A program made the position numbers and the translations under genes. From positions 1 to 45,562 of the forward strand of contig CACXTX010000033.1 in NCBI GenBank assembly GCA_902770635.1: a DNA stretch of 45,562 nt, given 5' to 3'. This document shows positions 8,673 through 15,577 of the stretch, piece after piece. The notes under the pieces are model-generated. The model did not search any database and was not told where the DNA came from. It saw only the letters and a list, made by a program, of their open reading frames with translations. This stretch comes from an uncultured Prevotellaceae bacterium (GTDB lineage Bacteria; Bacteroidota; Bacteroidia; Bacteroidales; Bacteroidaceae). Each line of letters starts with the position of its first letter. Position 1 is the stretch's first letter.

Positions 8673-8938
8673 TTAAAGCTTATCTACTGGTTCTTTTGGC
8701 TGTAGTCCTGTGGAAAGGATATTATGCCTGGAAACGAGGCCTGAAGACTTATCGTAAGGACCGGCATGACCATAACTCGCTTTATGAATATCTGTTGGGT
8801 AACGGTGCCACTCATGCGGAGGCGATACGTCCTTTTATGCATCATGCACTGGTAAGGGCTTTCAAGCCATTGCTGGGTCAATGGCGCCTGTTCCTGCTGT
8901 TATTCCTCTTGGGACTGTTGGTAATATGGCTCAGTTAG
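8669..8938 (+). CDS. Small membrane protein, 89 aa
   Basis: It has two predicted membrane segments, residues ~3-20 (AYLLVLLAVVLWKGYYAW) and ~72-88 (WRLFLLLFLLGLLVIWLS), joined by a basic, His-containing loop. The start overlaps the stop of the short ABC ATPase by 4 bp (ATGA), so translation is probably coupled, and the two may form a complex at the inner membrane. I do not recognise the family. A terminator follows 45 bp downstream. Confidence 0.75.
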   Translation: MIKAYLLVLLAVVLWKGYYAWKRGLKTYRKDRHDHNSLYEYLLGNGATHAEAIRPFMHHALVRAFKPLLGQWRLFLLLFLLGLLVIWLS

Positions 8939-8982
8939 TACTTCCAGCTATTGACGAGTGGCAAGAAAGAAAAATAAATCTC

Positions 8983-9023
8983 AAAAAAAACGGATATCGC
9001 TGCGGTGAATAGCCGTTTTTTTT
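8983..9023 (+). terminator. Intrinsic terminator after the small membrane protein gene
   Basis: A left arm AAAAAACGG (about 8985-8993), a loop of ~20 nt and a right arm CCGTTTTTT (about 9013-9021) with a T run. The T run abuts the -7 element of the next promoter. Confidence 0.65.
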
Positions 9024-9024
9024 A

Positions 9025-9032
9025 TACCTTTG
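9025..9032 (+). promoter_or_regulatory. Promoter -7 element of the purF-like gene
   Basis: TACCTTTG 39 bp before the ATG at 9072. A good -33 box is not visible because the upstream sequence is the terminator hairpin. Confidence 0.65.
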
Positions 9033-9071
9033 CACACCGAAAACGTATTAATCACAAGGTAAAAGAACAGT

Positions 9072-10550
9072 ATGGGTGGCTTTTTTGGCACAATTTCTAA
9101 GCAGGACTGCGTAAACGATTTGTTTTACGGGACTGACTACAACTCACATTTAGGTACCAAGCGCGCTGGTCTGGTGACATTCGATGAGAAAAGTGGTTTC
9201 CATCGCTCTATCCACTCTTTGGAGCGCAACTATTTCCGCTCACGCTTTGAAGACGAACTGGACCAGTTCAAAGGACATCAGGGACTGGGCGTCATCAGTG
9301 ACACCGACCCTCAGCCTATCATCGTCAACTCCCATTTGGGGCGTTATGCGGTAGTGACGGTAGCCAAAATCAATAACCTGCGTGAGATTGCAGAGGAGTT
9401 GCTGAAGCAACGCATGCATTTCAGCGAGATGTCAGCCAACAATATCAACCAAACCGAGTTGGTGGCTTTGCTGATTAATATGGGTGATACGTTTGTTGAG
9501 GGTATCAACAAGGTTTATCAGAAGATAGAAGGCTCATGCTCAATGCTCATTCTGACGGAAGACGGCATTATTGCAGCTCGCGATTTCCTGGGTAGGACTC
9601 CTATCGTGATAGGCCAGAAGCAGATTCACCGTCTGTCACCTATTGGTACAGACGAGTTCTTGCAGGCTTACGCTGTGTCCAGCGAGACAACCAGCTTCCC
9701 CAACCTTGATTATAAAGTGGTTCGCGACTTAGGTCCTGGTGAGATAGTGCGTCTTCGTGCCGATGGTATCGAAGTGATGCAGAAGCCTTTTACCCGTTGT
9801 CAGATTTGTTCGTTCCTGTGGGTTTACTATGGTTTCCCAGCCAGCGACTACGAGGGTATCAATACAGAATATGTACGTGAGAAGAATGGTAGGTTGATGG
9901 GTGAGAAGGATACTGAAATCAATCCCGACTTGGTATGTGGTATTCCTGATTCCGGCGTGGGTATGGCCTTGGGCTATTCGCATGGTAAACAGGTGCCTTA
10001 TAAGCGTGCCGTACTGAAATATACACCTACGTGGCCTCGTTCGTTTACCCCTGGTAATCAGAATCGTCGTGACCTGGTGGCAAAGATGAAACTCATCCCC
10101 AATCCGGCTGTCCTAAAAGACCAGCGCATCGTGTTCTGCGACGACTCCATTGTTCGTGGTACCCAGTTGCGCGACAATGTGCGCACCTTCTTCGACAATG
10201 GAGCCCGGGAGGTCCATGTACGCATCTCTTGTCCCCCATTGGTCTATGGATGTCCGTTTATTGGCTTTACCTCGTCAAAGACCGATATGGAGCTGATTAC
10301 ACGTCGTATTATCAAGGACTTCGAGGGTGATGACAAGAAGAACCTCGATCTGTATGCGAAAACGGGCACGCCAGAGTACCAGCGTATGGTCAACGAGATA
10401 GCTCGGCGCTTAGGTTTGACCAGCGTGAAATTCGCTACGATAGAGGACTTGATAGAGTCTATCGGACTGCCAAAGGAGCGTGTCTGCACCCACTGTTTTG
10501 ACGGTACTTCGTATTGTCATGAGCGTCATGGTGAGGAGTGGTTTACGTAA
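9072..10550 (+). CDS. PurF-like amidophosphoribosyltransferase without the catalytic Cys
   Basis: The 492-aa protein has the two-domain PurF layout: N-terminal glutaminase-type (Ntn) domain (1-~240) and C-terminal phosphoribosyltransferase domain with the PRPP loop IVFCDDSIVRGTQL (353-366). The canonical start MCGI(F/V)G is replaced by MGGFFG, so the N-terminal nucleophile Cys is missing and glutamine hydrolysis by the usual route should be impossible. Cysteines like those that hold a 4Fe-4S cluster in Bacillus-type PurF are kept: C246, C387/C394, C472 and C475 (VCTHCFDG). The start is fixed by a -7 element at 9025-9032. It could be an ammonia-using paralogue, a repurposed PRTase or a regulator. 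A separate canonical PurF would be expected elsewhere in the genome. Confidence 0.85.
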   Translation: MGGFFGTISKQDCVNDLFYGTDYNSHLGTKRAGLVTFDEKSGFHRSIHSLERNYFRSRFEDELDQFKGHQGLGVISDTDPQPIIVNSHLGRYAVVTVAKINNLREIAEELLKQRMHFSEMSANNINQTELVALLINMGDTFVEGINKVYQKIEGSCSMLILTEDGIIAARDFLGRTPIVIGQKQIHRLSPIGTDEFLQAYAVSSETTSFPNLDYKVVRDLGPGEIVRLRADGIEVMQKPFTRCQICSFLWVYYGFPASDYEGINTEYVREKNGRLMGEKDTEINPDLVCGIPDSGVGMALGYSHGKQVPYKRAVLKYTPTWPRSFTPGNQNRRDLVAKMKLIPNPAVLKDQRIVFCDDSIVRGTQLRDNVRTFFDNGAREVHVRISCPPLVYGCPFIGFTSSKTDMELITRRIIKDFEGDDKKNLDLYAKTGTPEYQRMVNEIARRLGLTSVKFATIEDLIESIGLPKERVCTHCFDGTSYCHERHGEEWFT

Positions 10551-10577
10551 GTGAAAAGGGAAGAGTGAAAAGTGATT
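10550..10577. repeat. Heptad repeat at the purF-like stop codon
   Basis: Units AGTGAAA, AGGGAAG, AGTGAAA and AGTGATT start on the last base of the stop codon. Copies in the opposite orientation (TTCACTT, TTCATTT) occur at 10653-10666, so the two sets could pair in RNA across ~75 nt. Confidence 0.75.
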
Positions 10578-10652
10578 AATTTCAACCGCACGTAGGAAAG
10601 AAGTAGGGAAAAGAGTTAAGAATACTAAAATATGGACTGTGACAGTCAATTT

Positions 10653-10666
10653 TTCACTTTTCATTT
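10653..10666. repeat. Inverted heptad copies upstream of the nif3 promoter
   Basis: TTCACTT (10653-10659) and TTCATTT (10660-10666), reverse complements of the AGTGAAA units at 10550-10577. Confidence 0.65.
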
Positions 10667-10688
10667 TTAGTTTTTCCTTTAAAATTCG

Positions 10689-10696
10689 TACCTTTG
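10689..10696 (+). promoter_or_regulatory. Promoter -7 element of the nif3-like gene
   Basis: TACCTTTG, followed after 24 bp by the GTG start at 10721. The -33 region is T-rich without a clear TTTG. Confidence 0.65.
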
Positions 10697-10720
10697 CAGT
10701 CTAAATTTTGATATAGAAGC

Positions 10721-11470
10721 GTGAAAATAAAGCAAGTGCTGTGCGCCCTTGAACAGTTCGCGCCTCTGCCCTTACAGGAAAGCTGGGATAATGCTGGCCT
10801 GCAAGTAGGACTGACAGAGGCGGAGCAGATTGTTGACGAGGCTATTGCAAAGGGGTGTAACCTCATTGTGAGTCATCATCCTTTGTTGTTCCGTGGCCTG
10901 AAACAGGTCAGCGGGGCTAACTATGTGCAGCGCTGTGTCATCAAGGCCATCAAGAACGACATCGTAGTGGTTTCCATGCATACCAATATGGATAATGCCA
11001 AGTATGGCGTCAACTGGAAAATAGCTGAGAAACTGGGCCTCGCTGACGTCAATTTCTTCGCGGCAAAGAGCGTTGATGGTATTGAGGCGGGTAGTGGTGT
11101 GGTAGGTAGTCTTCCTAATGCGATGGCTGCTGACGAATTCATCCTGATGGTCAAGAAACGCTTCGGGGTAGAGTGTGCCATGTGCAACCAGTTGCTGCAA
11201 AGGCCTATCCGTAAGGTCGCCATCTGTGGCGGAGCAGGCGATTTCCTGTTGGACGATGCCGTCAGCTTGGGTGCTGATGCCTTTATTACAGGCGAGATGC
11301 ACTACCACCAGTATTTTGACTATGAGCAGAAGATTCAGATTTGCGTCATTGGTCATTATCAGAGTGAACAATACACCGCAGAGGTGTTCCGTGACATCAT
11401 CCAGAAGGAGTGTCCTGGTGTGCGCACAGAAATTGCTGAGACCTGTACGAATCCGATTCTCTATATTTGA
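10721..11470 (+). CDS. Nif3-like dinuclear metal centre protein (DUF34), shortened
   Basis: This is the widespread Nif3/YbgI family, hexameric proteins with a di-metal site, related to GTP cyclohydrolase I type 2; the biological role is not settled. Metal ligand motifs are present: SHHPLLF, HTNMDN and GHYQSEQYTAE. The start is GTG 10721 (MKIKQVLCALEQFAPLPLQ), 24 bp after a -7 element. The 249-aa length is shorter than the ~365 aa I recall for Bacteroides homologues, which carry a central PII-like insert. In addition, the segment GLQVGLTEAEQIVDEAI lacks about 12 residues that normally lie between the TEAE and the VDEAI helix (a beta-strand). The next gene, a zinc-ribbon coiled-coil protein, is a frequent neighbour of Nif3. 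Confidence 0.9.
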   Translation: MKIKQVLCALEQFAPLPLQESWDNAGLQVGLTEAEQIVDEAIAKGCNLIVSHHPLLFRGLKQVSGANYVQRCVIKAIKNDIVVVSMHTNMDNAKYGVNWKIAEKLGLADVNFFAAKSVDGIEAGSGVVGSLPNAMAADEFILMVKKRFGVECAMCNQLLQRPIRKVAICGGAGDFLLDDAVSLGADAFITGEMHYHQYFDYEQKIQICVIGHYQSEQYTAEVFRDIIQKECPGVRTEIAETCTNPILYI

Positions 11471-11498
11471 GTAAAATTGCAAAATAAATAGTAAATTC

Positions 11499-11530
11499 TT
11501 GCTCTGGCAAGCGTCCCTGCGGGCCGAGCG
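11499..11530. repeat. GC-rich imperfect hairpin element in the nif3/zinc-ribbon spacer
   Basis: A GC-rich block in an otherwise AT-rich spacer. GCTC(T)GGC at 11501-11508 pairs with GCCGAGC at 11523-11529, with one bulge and a ~14-nt loop. It is bounded by TAGTAAA-type heptads and looks like a REP-like element or a weak terminator. Confidence 0.45.
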
Positions 11531-11558
11531 GTAAATAGTATAATTGTAAATTAGTAAA
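11531..11558. repeat. Degenerate heptads GTAAATA/TAGTAAA
   Basis: Units GTAAATA, GTATAAT, TGTAAAT and TAGTAAA (7 bp each) end exactly at the ATG of the zinc-ribbon gene (11559). Confidence 0.6.
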
Positions 11559-12407
11559 ATGGCTAAGAAAGACCCTATTGAAATGCCGGTTGAAGAGCGT
11601 CTGAAGACTCTTTATCAACTGCAGGCTACGCTCTCAGGAATCGATGAGAAGCGTGCGTTGAGAGGTGAACTGCCTCTGGAAGTACAGGACCTTGAGGATG
11701 AAATCGAGGGATTGACTACTCGTATAGAAAAGATTCAAAACGACATCAATGACTATGAGCGTGCTGTAACACAGAAAAAAGGTGAGATTGAGACCGCAAA
11801 AGCCAGCGTAGAGCGTTATAAGGCCCAGCTGGAAGAGGTTAAGAACAACCGTGAGTACGATACGCTGTCAAAGGAAATCGAGTATCAGACACTGGAAATC
11901 GAACTTTGCAACAAGAAGATTAAGGAGGCAGCCTTTAAGATAGAAGACAAGAAGGCTGAACTGGCTCAGAATCAGGAAATCATGCAGGATCGTCGCCAAG
12001 ATCTCGAGGTCAAGAAGAGCGAGCTCGACGAGATTATGGAAGAGACCCGTGCAGAGGAAGATAAGCTGAAACAGAAGGTGAAGGAACTGGAGATGAAGAT
12101 TGAACCACGTCTGCTCACTTCATTCAAGCGTATCCGTAAGAATGCCCGTAACGGTCTGGGTATCGTTTACGTGCAGCGTGATGCTTGCGGCGGTTGCTTT
12201 AACAAGATTCCACCCCAGCGTCAGTTGGATATCAAGATGCACAAGAAAATCATCGTTTGCGAGTATTGTGGTCGTATTCTGATTGATCCGGAATTGGCAG
12301 GTGTTAAACTTGACAAGCCCGTAGAGGAGAAGAAAACACGTAAGCGTGCCATCCGCAAGACCGTCAAGAAGGCAGAGGATGAAGTTCCCGAAATGACAGA
12401 GGATTAA
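11559..12407 (+). CDS. Coiled-coil zinc-ribbon protein (DUF164/C4-type zinc ribbon family)
   Basis: The 282-aa protein has a long coiled coil over residues ~15-200 (heptads rich in E/K/L) followed by a zinc ribbon with two Cys pairs, CGGC (about 212-215) and CEYC (about 234-237), and a Lys/Arg-rich tail. This layout is the C4-type zinc-ribbon family often encoded beside Nif3, as here (88 bp downstream). The molecular role is unproven; nucleic-acid or protein-complex scaffolding is a guess. The stop codon overlaps that of the convergent nuclease-domain gene by 4 bp, with no room for a terminator. Confidence 0.9.
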   Translation: MAKKDPIEMPVEERLKTLYQLQATLSGIDEKRALRGELPLEVQDLEDEIEGLTTRIEKIQNDINDYERAVTQKKGEIETAKASVERYKAQLEEVKNNREYDTLSKEIEYQTLEIELCNKKIKEAAFKIEDKKAELAQNQEIMQDRRQDLEVKKSELDEIMEETRAEEDKLKQKVKELEMKIEPRLLTSFKRIRKNARNGLGIVYVQRDACGGCFNKIPPQRQLDIKMHKKIIVCEYCGRILIDPELAGVKLDKPVEEKKTRKRAIRKTVKKAEDEVPEMTED

Positions 12408-12853
12408 AGCTGGGAATAGTCGGGAATTTCTCGCAGAAACTCATATCGTTGGTTGGCATAGTCCATCTTGCAGCAATAGTGCTGTAAGCCATTGCTGACC
12501 ACGAGATAGTCCACATGAAGCAGTAGGTTATAGACCGTTATCTGGTCGAACACCTGCTGCTTTATTTTGATGGTAGGCGCTTTATATTCTATAATCATCC
12601 GTGGAGTTGTGTCCTGCTGGTATAGAATGGAGTCACAGCGCAGTTTCTTGTCGCCTATGCGCAATTCTATCTCATTACCTAGAAGTCCCTTAGGATAGCC
12701 TTTAAAATCCACCAGCCAATGGGTAAAATGCTGGCGTACCCATTCCTCTGGGGTCAATGTCACATAGCGTTTACGCAGGAAATCGAAAATTACGGGCTTT
12801 TCCTGTGTTCCACGCAGTTTTACATCGTATGGCGGTAGATTCAATTCATACAT
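12404..12853 (-). CDS. Orphan HsdR-N-like nuclease domain protein
   Basis: The 149-aa protein matches the type I restriction enzyme R-subunit N-terminal domain (HSDR_N_2 type). A PD-(D/E)xK nuclease core is visible: E61, D74 (LRCDSILY) and E89-x-K91 (IIEYKAP). No HsdM, HsdS or helicase part of HsdR lies nearby, so it is not a restriction system on its own; it could act in DNA repair or be defensive. I chose ATG 12853 (MYELNLPPYD), since the promoter at 12862-12869 rules out upstream starts. It is divergent from holA across a perfect inverted repeat. Confidence 0.85.
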   Translation of the reverse strand: MYELNLPPYDVKLRGTQEKPVIFDFLRKRYVTLTPEEWVRQHFTHWLVDFKGYPKGLLGNEIELRIGDKKLRCDSILYQQDTTPRMIIEYKAPTIKIKQQVFDQITVYNLLLHVDYLVVSNGLQHYCCKMDYANQRYEFLREIPDYSQL

Positions 12854-12861
12854 ATCGGCTA

Positions 12862-12909
12862 CAAAATTACGAAATTCTTGGGATATTTCGCAAGAATTTC
12901 GTAATTTTG
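12862..12909. promoter_or_regulatory. Divergent promoters inside a perfect 19-bp inverted repeat
   Basis: Arms 12862-12880 and 12891-12909 are perfect reverse complements with a 10-bp spacer. Each arm ends in a -7 element TAATTTTG pointing outward: plus strand at 12902-12909 for holA (ATG 12914), minus strand at 12862-12869 for the HsdR-N gene (ATG 12853). The -33 regions (TTGG/TTGC) fall in the opposite arm, so the two promoters overlap and should compete or be co-repressed. Confidence 0.85.
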
Positions 12910-12913
12910 CAGC

Positions 12914-13939
12914 ATGGCTCAGCCAACAGTGACATATGATAGCGTGATGAGCGAGCTGAAAGCACGCCATTTTAAGCCCATTTATTACCTGATGGGTGAT
13001 GAATCCTATTATATCGATAAGATCAGCGACTGGATATCCGAAAATGTGCTGCAACCAGAAGAAAGAGACTTCAACCAGACCGTTCTTTTCGGATCAGATG
13101 TGAATGCTTCCCAGATTGTGGATGCTGCCAAGCGATATCCTATGATGTCAGAATATCAGGTGCTTATTGTCAAAGAAGCCCAGAATATAAAGAATATAGA
13201 GCCACTCGAGAAGTATCTGAAGGCTCCTATGTCTTCAACCATCCTGGTGATGTGCCATAAGAATGGTACGATTGATGGCAGAAAAAGGGAATATGTGAAG
13301 GCCATCCAGCAGGCAGGAGTGCTTTTTGAGAGTAAGAAACTGCGTGAACGTGACCTTCCTACCTTTATAGAACAGTATTTAAAGGCTCGTGGAGCGTCTA
13401 TAGACCCCAAGTCAACGCAAATGATAGCTGATGCCATAGGAGCCGATTTAAATCGTCTGACCAGCGAATTAGGCAAGGTCTTGCTTGGCTTGCCAGAGCA
13501 GGATAGGAGAGTCACTCCACAGGTGGTAGAAGCTCAGATAGGGGTAAGCAAAGACTTTAATGCTTTTGAATTGCGTGATGCCATTGTAAATCGCAATATT
13601 CTCAAAGCGAACCAGATTATCAAGTATTTCGATGAAAATCCGAAGGCTGGAGGCCTCTATGCACTACTCCCCATGCTTTTTAACTATTTCCAGAATCTGA
13701 TGCTGGCCTATTATTGTCCACAGAAGAATAGTCAGGAGGCATTGGCTCAGTGGCTCGACATGAAAACGCCTTGGGGAGTTCGCGACTATATGACAGGTAT
13801 GCGAAATTACTCCGGAATGAAAGTGATGCAGATTATTTCCAAGATAAGAGAAATTGACGCAAAAAGTAAGGGGTTAGACAATCCCAATACCCCTCCAGGG
13901 GAGTTGATGAAGGAATTAATTTTCTTTACATTACACTGA
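12914..13939 (+). CDS. holA: DNA polymerase III delta subunit (clamp loader)
   Basis: The delta subunit opens the sliding clamp as part of the clamp loader in replication. The 341-aa length is usual. Family features are the N-terminal PIYYLMGDESYYIDKI (residues ~22-37), the VLIVKEAQNI strand, the TILVMCHKNGTIDGRK region and the three-domain AAA+-like layout with no Walker A. The start at ATG 12914 lies four bases after the -7 element, implying a leaderless mRNA. It is monocistronic: its own terminator follows, and the divergent neighbour shares the promoter region. Confidence 0.95.
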   Translation: MAQPTVTYDSVMSELKARHFKPIYYLMGDESYYIDKISDWISENVLQPEERDFNQTVLFGSDVNASQIVDAAKRYPMMSEYQVLIVKEAQNIKNIEPLEKYLKAPMSSTILVMCHKNGTIDGRKREYVKAIQQAGVLFESKKLRERDLPTFIEQYLKARGASIDPKSTQMIADAIGADLNRLTSELGKVLLGLPEQDRRVTPQVVEAQIGVSKDFNAFELRDAIVNRNILKANQIIKYFDENPKAGGLYALLPMLFNYFQNLMLAYYCPQKNSQEALAQWLDMKTPWGVRDYMTGMRNYSGMKVMQIISKIREIDAKSKGLDNPNTPPGELMKELIFFTLH

Positions 13940-13968
13940 AAAGAGGCTCATTGATGCCTCTTTTTTTT
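13939..13968 (+). terminator. holA intrinsic terminator
   Basis: AAAAGAGGC, 8-nt loop, GCCTCTTTT continuing into a T8 run, directly at the holA stop codon. Confidence 0.92.
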
Positions 13969-13969
13969 C

Positions 13970-14650
13970 TAGAATCCATTTTTTGCTATACATAAAAAAA
14001 TGCCCTCAATCCCCGATGGCTACTGGGTTTCTCCCAGATTATTCCCCTTTATATTTCGTGTATTTATATTTTTCCCACCGATTGCTCAGATTTCGTGCAA
14101 AATCCGAGAATTTTGGCTTTTTGAAACCCCAAAATTTGCGTTTAGTAAATTTTAATATTTTGCTTTCTGAATTTAAAATCCTAAAACCAACAAAACTCTA
14201 AAGCGAGATTAATAAATAGAGATGGATTTTAGTAATTTGTAAACCTAAACCGCAATCATAAAATGTAAATTTACAAACCAAATCTTTCACTTTTGTTTTG
14301 TATATTTATGCTTATACACTCTGCAAATATGTCTTTAAATAACTAAACCCCAGTATTTTATACATATTTCCAAAGAAAATCATCAAGAATTACCCGTAGA
14401 TTCAAGGATTAATACGTATATACCTCTGTAAACTCTCATTACACGCGAATTATACAATTAAAAGCCAGATAGTTATGCGATATTCCATAAGAAATGCTTT
14501 GTAATAGTTTAGGATTTACAATTTTAATTTGCAATACCAAACCAAGAAATACACCTCTGTAAATTTACCATTTAAAATACTGAATTACAAATCTAAAATT
14601 TAAATATTAAAATTTTCTTTAGATTTCTTGCATGTTTCAAAAAAAAGATT
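13970..14650. other. Gene-free AT-rich region with repeated TGTAAA motifs
   Basis: About 680 bp with no convincing gene on either strand. It contains a perfect 12-bp palindrome TGTAAATTTACA (14264-14275), a near copy TGTAAATTTACC (14558-14569), and repeats of CCTCTGTAAA (14424-14433 and 14555-14564) that echo the ACCTTTGTAAA of the following promoter (14652-14662). These could be operators or decayed/tandem promoters for the XRE gene, or belong to an untranslated RNA. Confidence 0.55.
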
Positions 14651-14658
14651 TACCTTTG
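14651..14658 (+). promoter_or_regulatory. Promoter -7 element of the XRE regulator
   Basis: TACCTTTG 44 bp before the ATG at 14703. Confidence 0.65.
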
Positions 14659-14702
14659 TAAAATCAATCAAAAATGGCATTTTTTGCCCTATTTCGACGA
14701 CA

Positions 14703-15188
14703 ATGGATACAAAAGATCGCATTAAACTCATTATGGAAGATCAGCACATGACCCAACAAGTGTTCGCTGACTTCCTCCAGCAGTCCCCTGCTACCCTAAG
14801 CAGCATATTTAATGGTAGGACACGTCCAACCCTGAATATCGTGGATTCTATTAAAACGAAAATTCCTGACATTAGTGTCGAGTGGCTATTATACGGAACG
14901 GGTGAGATGTATGTATCCCACCCTGCTGCTTCGTCAGAGGATCAATTATTCAATTCTGGCGATGATCAGGAGTTGATGTTAAATTTCGATAATCCTGTTC
15001 CTGTTTCTTCAAATGGCCATCAAATTGCACCTTCGGCAGCCAATTTCCAGCAAGGTGTAAGAAATACACGTCAGGAATTGGTACGCGAGGAACTAAAGAT
15101 ATTGGAAAAAGAGCCACGACGGGTGACGGAGATTCGTGTCTATTACGATGATCAGACTTACGAGACTTTTGTACCAGCTAAAAAGTAG
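14703..15188 (+). CDS. XRE-family helix-turn-helix regulator
   Basis: The 161-aa protein has an N-terminal Cro/C1-type HTH (residues ~3-65; DRIKLIMEDQHMTQQVFADF and SPATLSSIFNGRTRPTL) followed by WLLYGTGEMY, typical of this Bacteroidota regulator type. A linker of ~60 residues leads to a conserved-looking C-terminal piece (RVTEIRVYYDDQTYETF). Start ATG 14703 fits the HTH and the promoter; the frame is open 25 codons upstream, but that overlaps the -7 element. It is preceded by a 0.7-kb gene-free region with palindromes that may be its operators. Confidence 0.9.
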   Translation: MDTKDRIKLIMEDQHMTQQVFADFLQQSPATLSSIFNGRTRPTLNIVDSIKTKIPDISVEWLLYGTGEMYVSHPAASSEDQLFNSGDDQELMLNFDNPVPVSSNGHQIAPSAANFQQGVRNTRQELVREELKILEKEPRRVTEIRVYYDDQTYETFVPAKK

Positions 15189-15233
15189 GCAAATCATGTC
15201 CTGACATCGAAGTGTTCTCCGGTGTTATACCTG

Positions 15234-15488
15234 TCAATCAGGCTTTATTAGATGGTTGAAAAGAAGTGTCCCTGCACGTGTAAACTGACACGTAAGGTGT
15301 TGACTCTTAATGACTTTTGTAGTTGACTCATGTCCCTGCTTTGTCGTCTTCATGACTAGGAGGGCAGGACGCATGTCAAACATGACATCAGTGCTCGAAT
15401 AGTTCGAGAAAATACTGGTGTCTTGTTTTGTCAGGAGCATCATGCAGAGGATGATGCTATATATAATGAGTATAATGATTCTATCCAT
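15234..15488 (-). CDS. Small signal-anchor protein, 84 aa, unrecognised
   Basis: Start ATG 15488 (MDRIIILIIYSIILCMMLLT) gives one N-terminal hydrophobic segment (residues 3-20) and a polar, Ser/Thr-rich remainder. It could be membrane-anchored or cleaved; Cys15 is not in a good lipobox. Evidence that it is real is a well-formed minus-strand promoter (-33 TTGG, 19-bp spacer, -7 TATCTTTG) ending eight bases upstream. I do not recognise homologues. It is divergent from pyrK and its 3' end lies close to the XRE gene's stop (convergent). Confidence 0.45.
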   Translation of the reverse strand: MDRIIILIIYSIILCMMLLTKQDTSIFSNYSSTDVMFDMRPALLVMKTTKQGHESTTKVIKSQHLTCQFTRAGTLLFNHLIKPD

Positions 15489-15496
15489 TGATTTGG

Positions 15497-15527
15497 CAAA
15501 GATAGCTATTTTTTTTCTCTCTACCAA
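15497..15527 (-). promoter_or_regulatory. Minus-strand promoter for the small ORF
   Basis: On the minus strand, TTGG (15524-15527), a 19-bp spacer and TATCTTTG (15497-15504), reading toward the ATG at 15488. Confidence 0.65.
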
Positions 15528-15548
15528 GTTTTTAACCATTTTTTTTCG

Positions 15549-15556
15549 TACCTTTG
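15549..15556 (+). promoter_or_regulatory. pyrK promoter -7 element
   Basis: TACCTTTG, 21 bp before ATG 15578. It lies back-to-back with the minus-strand promoter at 15497-15527. Confidence 0.7.
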
Positions 15557-15577
15557 CAACGCTGAAAATGTGTGATT

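Noticed and set aside
12404-12853. Type I restriction-modification system
   Set aside because: Only a 149-aa HsdR-N-like domain is present; no HsdM, HsdS or helicase region nearby.
12862-12909. Invertible promoter (Mpi-type) flanked by inverted repeats
   Set aside because: The arms are separated by only 10 bp and contain the promoters themselves, too short for a site-specific inversion segment; no recombinase gene nearby.
13983-14201. 72-codon frame after the holA terminator
   Set aside because: No promoter or start context, AT-rich random composition, no recognisable domain; treated as part of the gene-free region.
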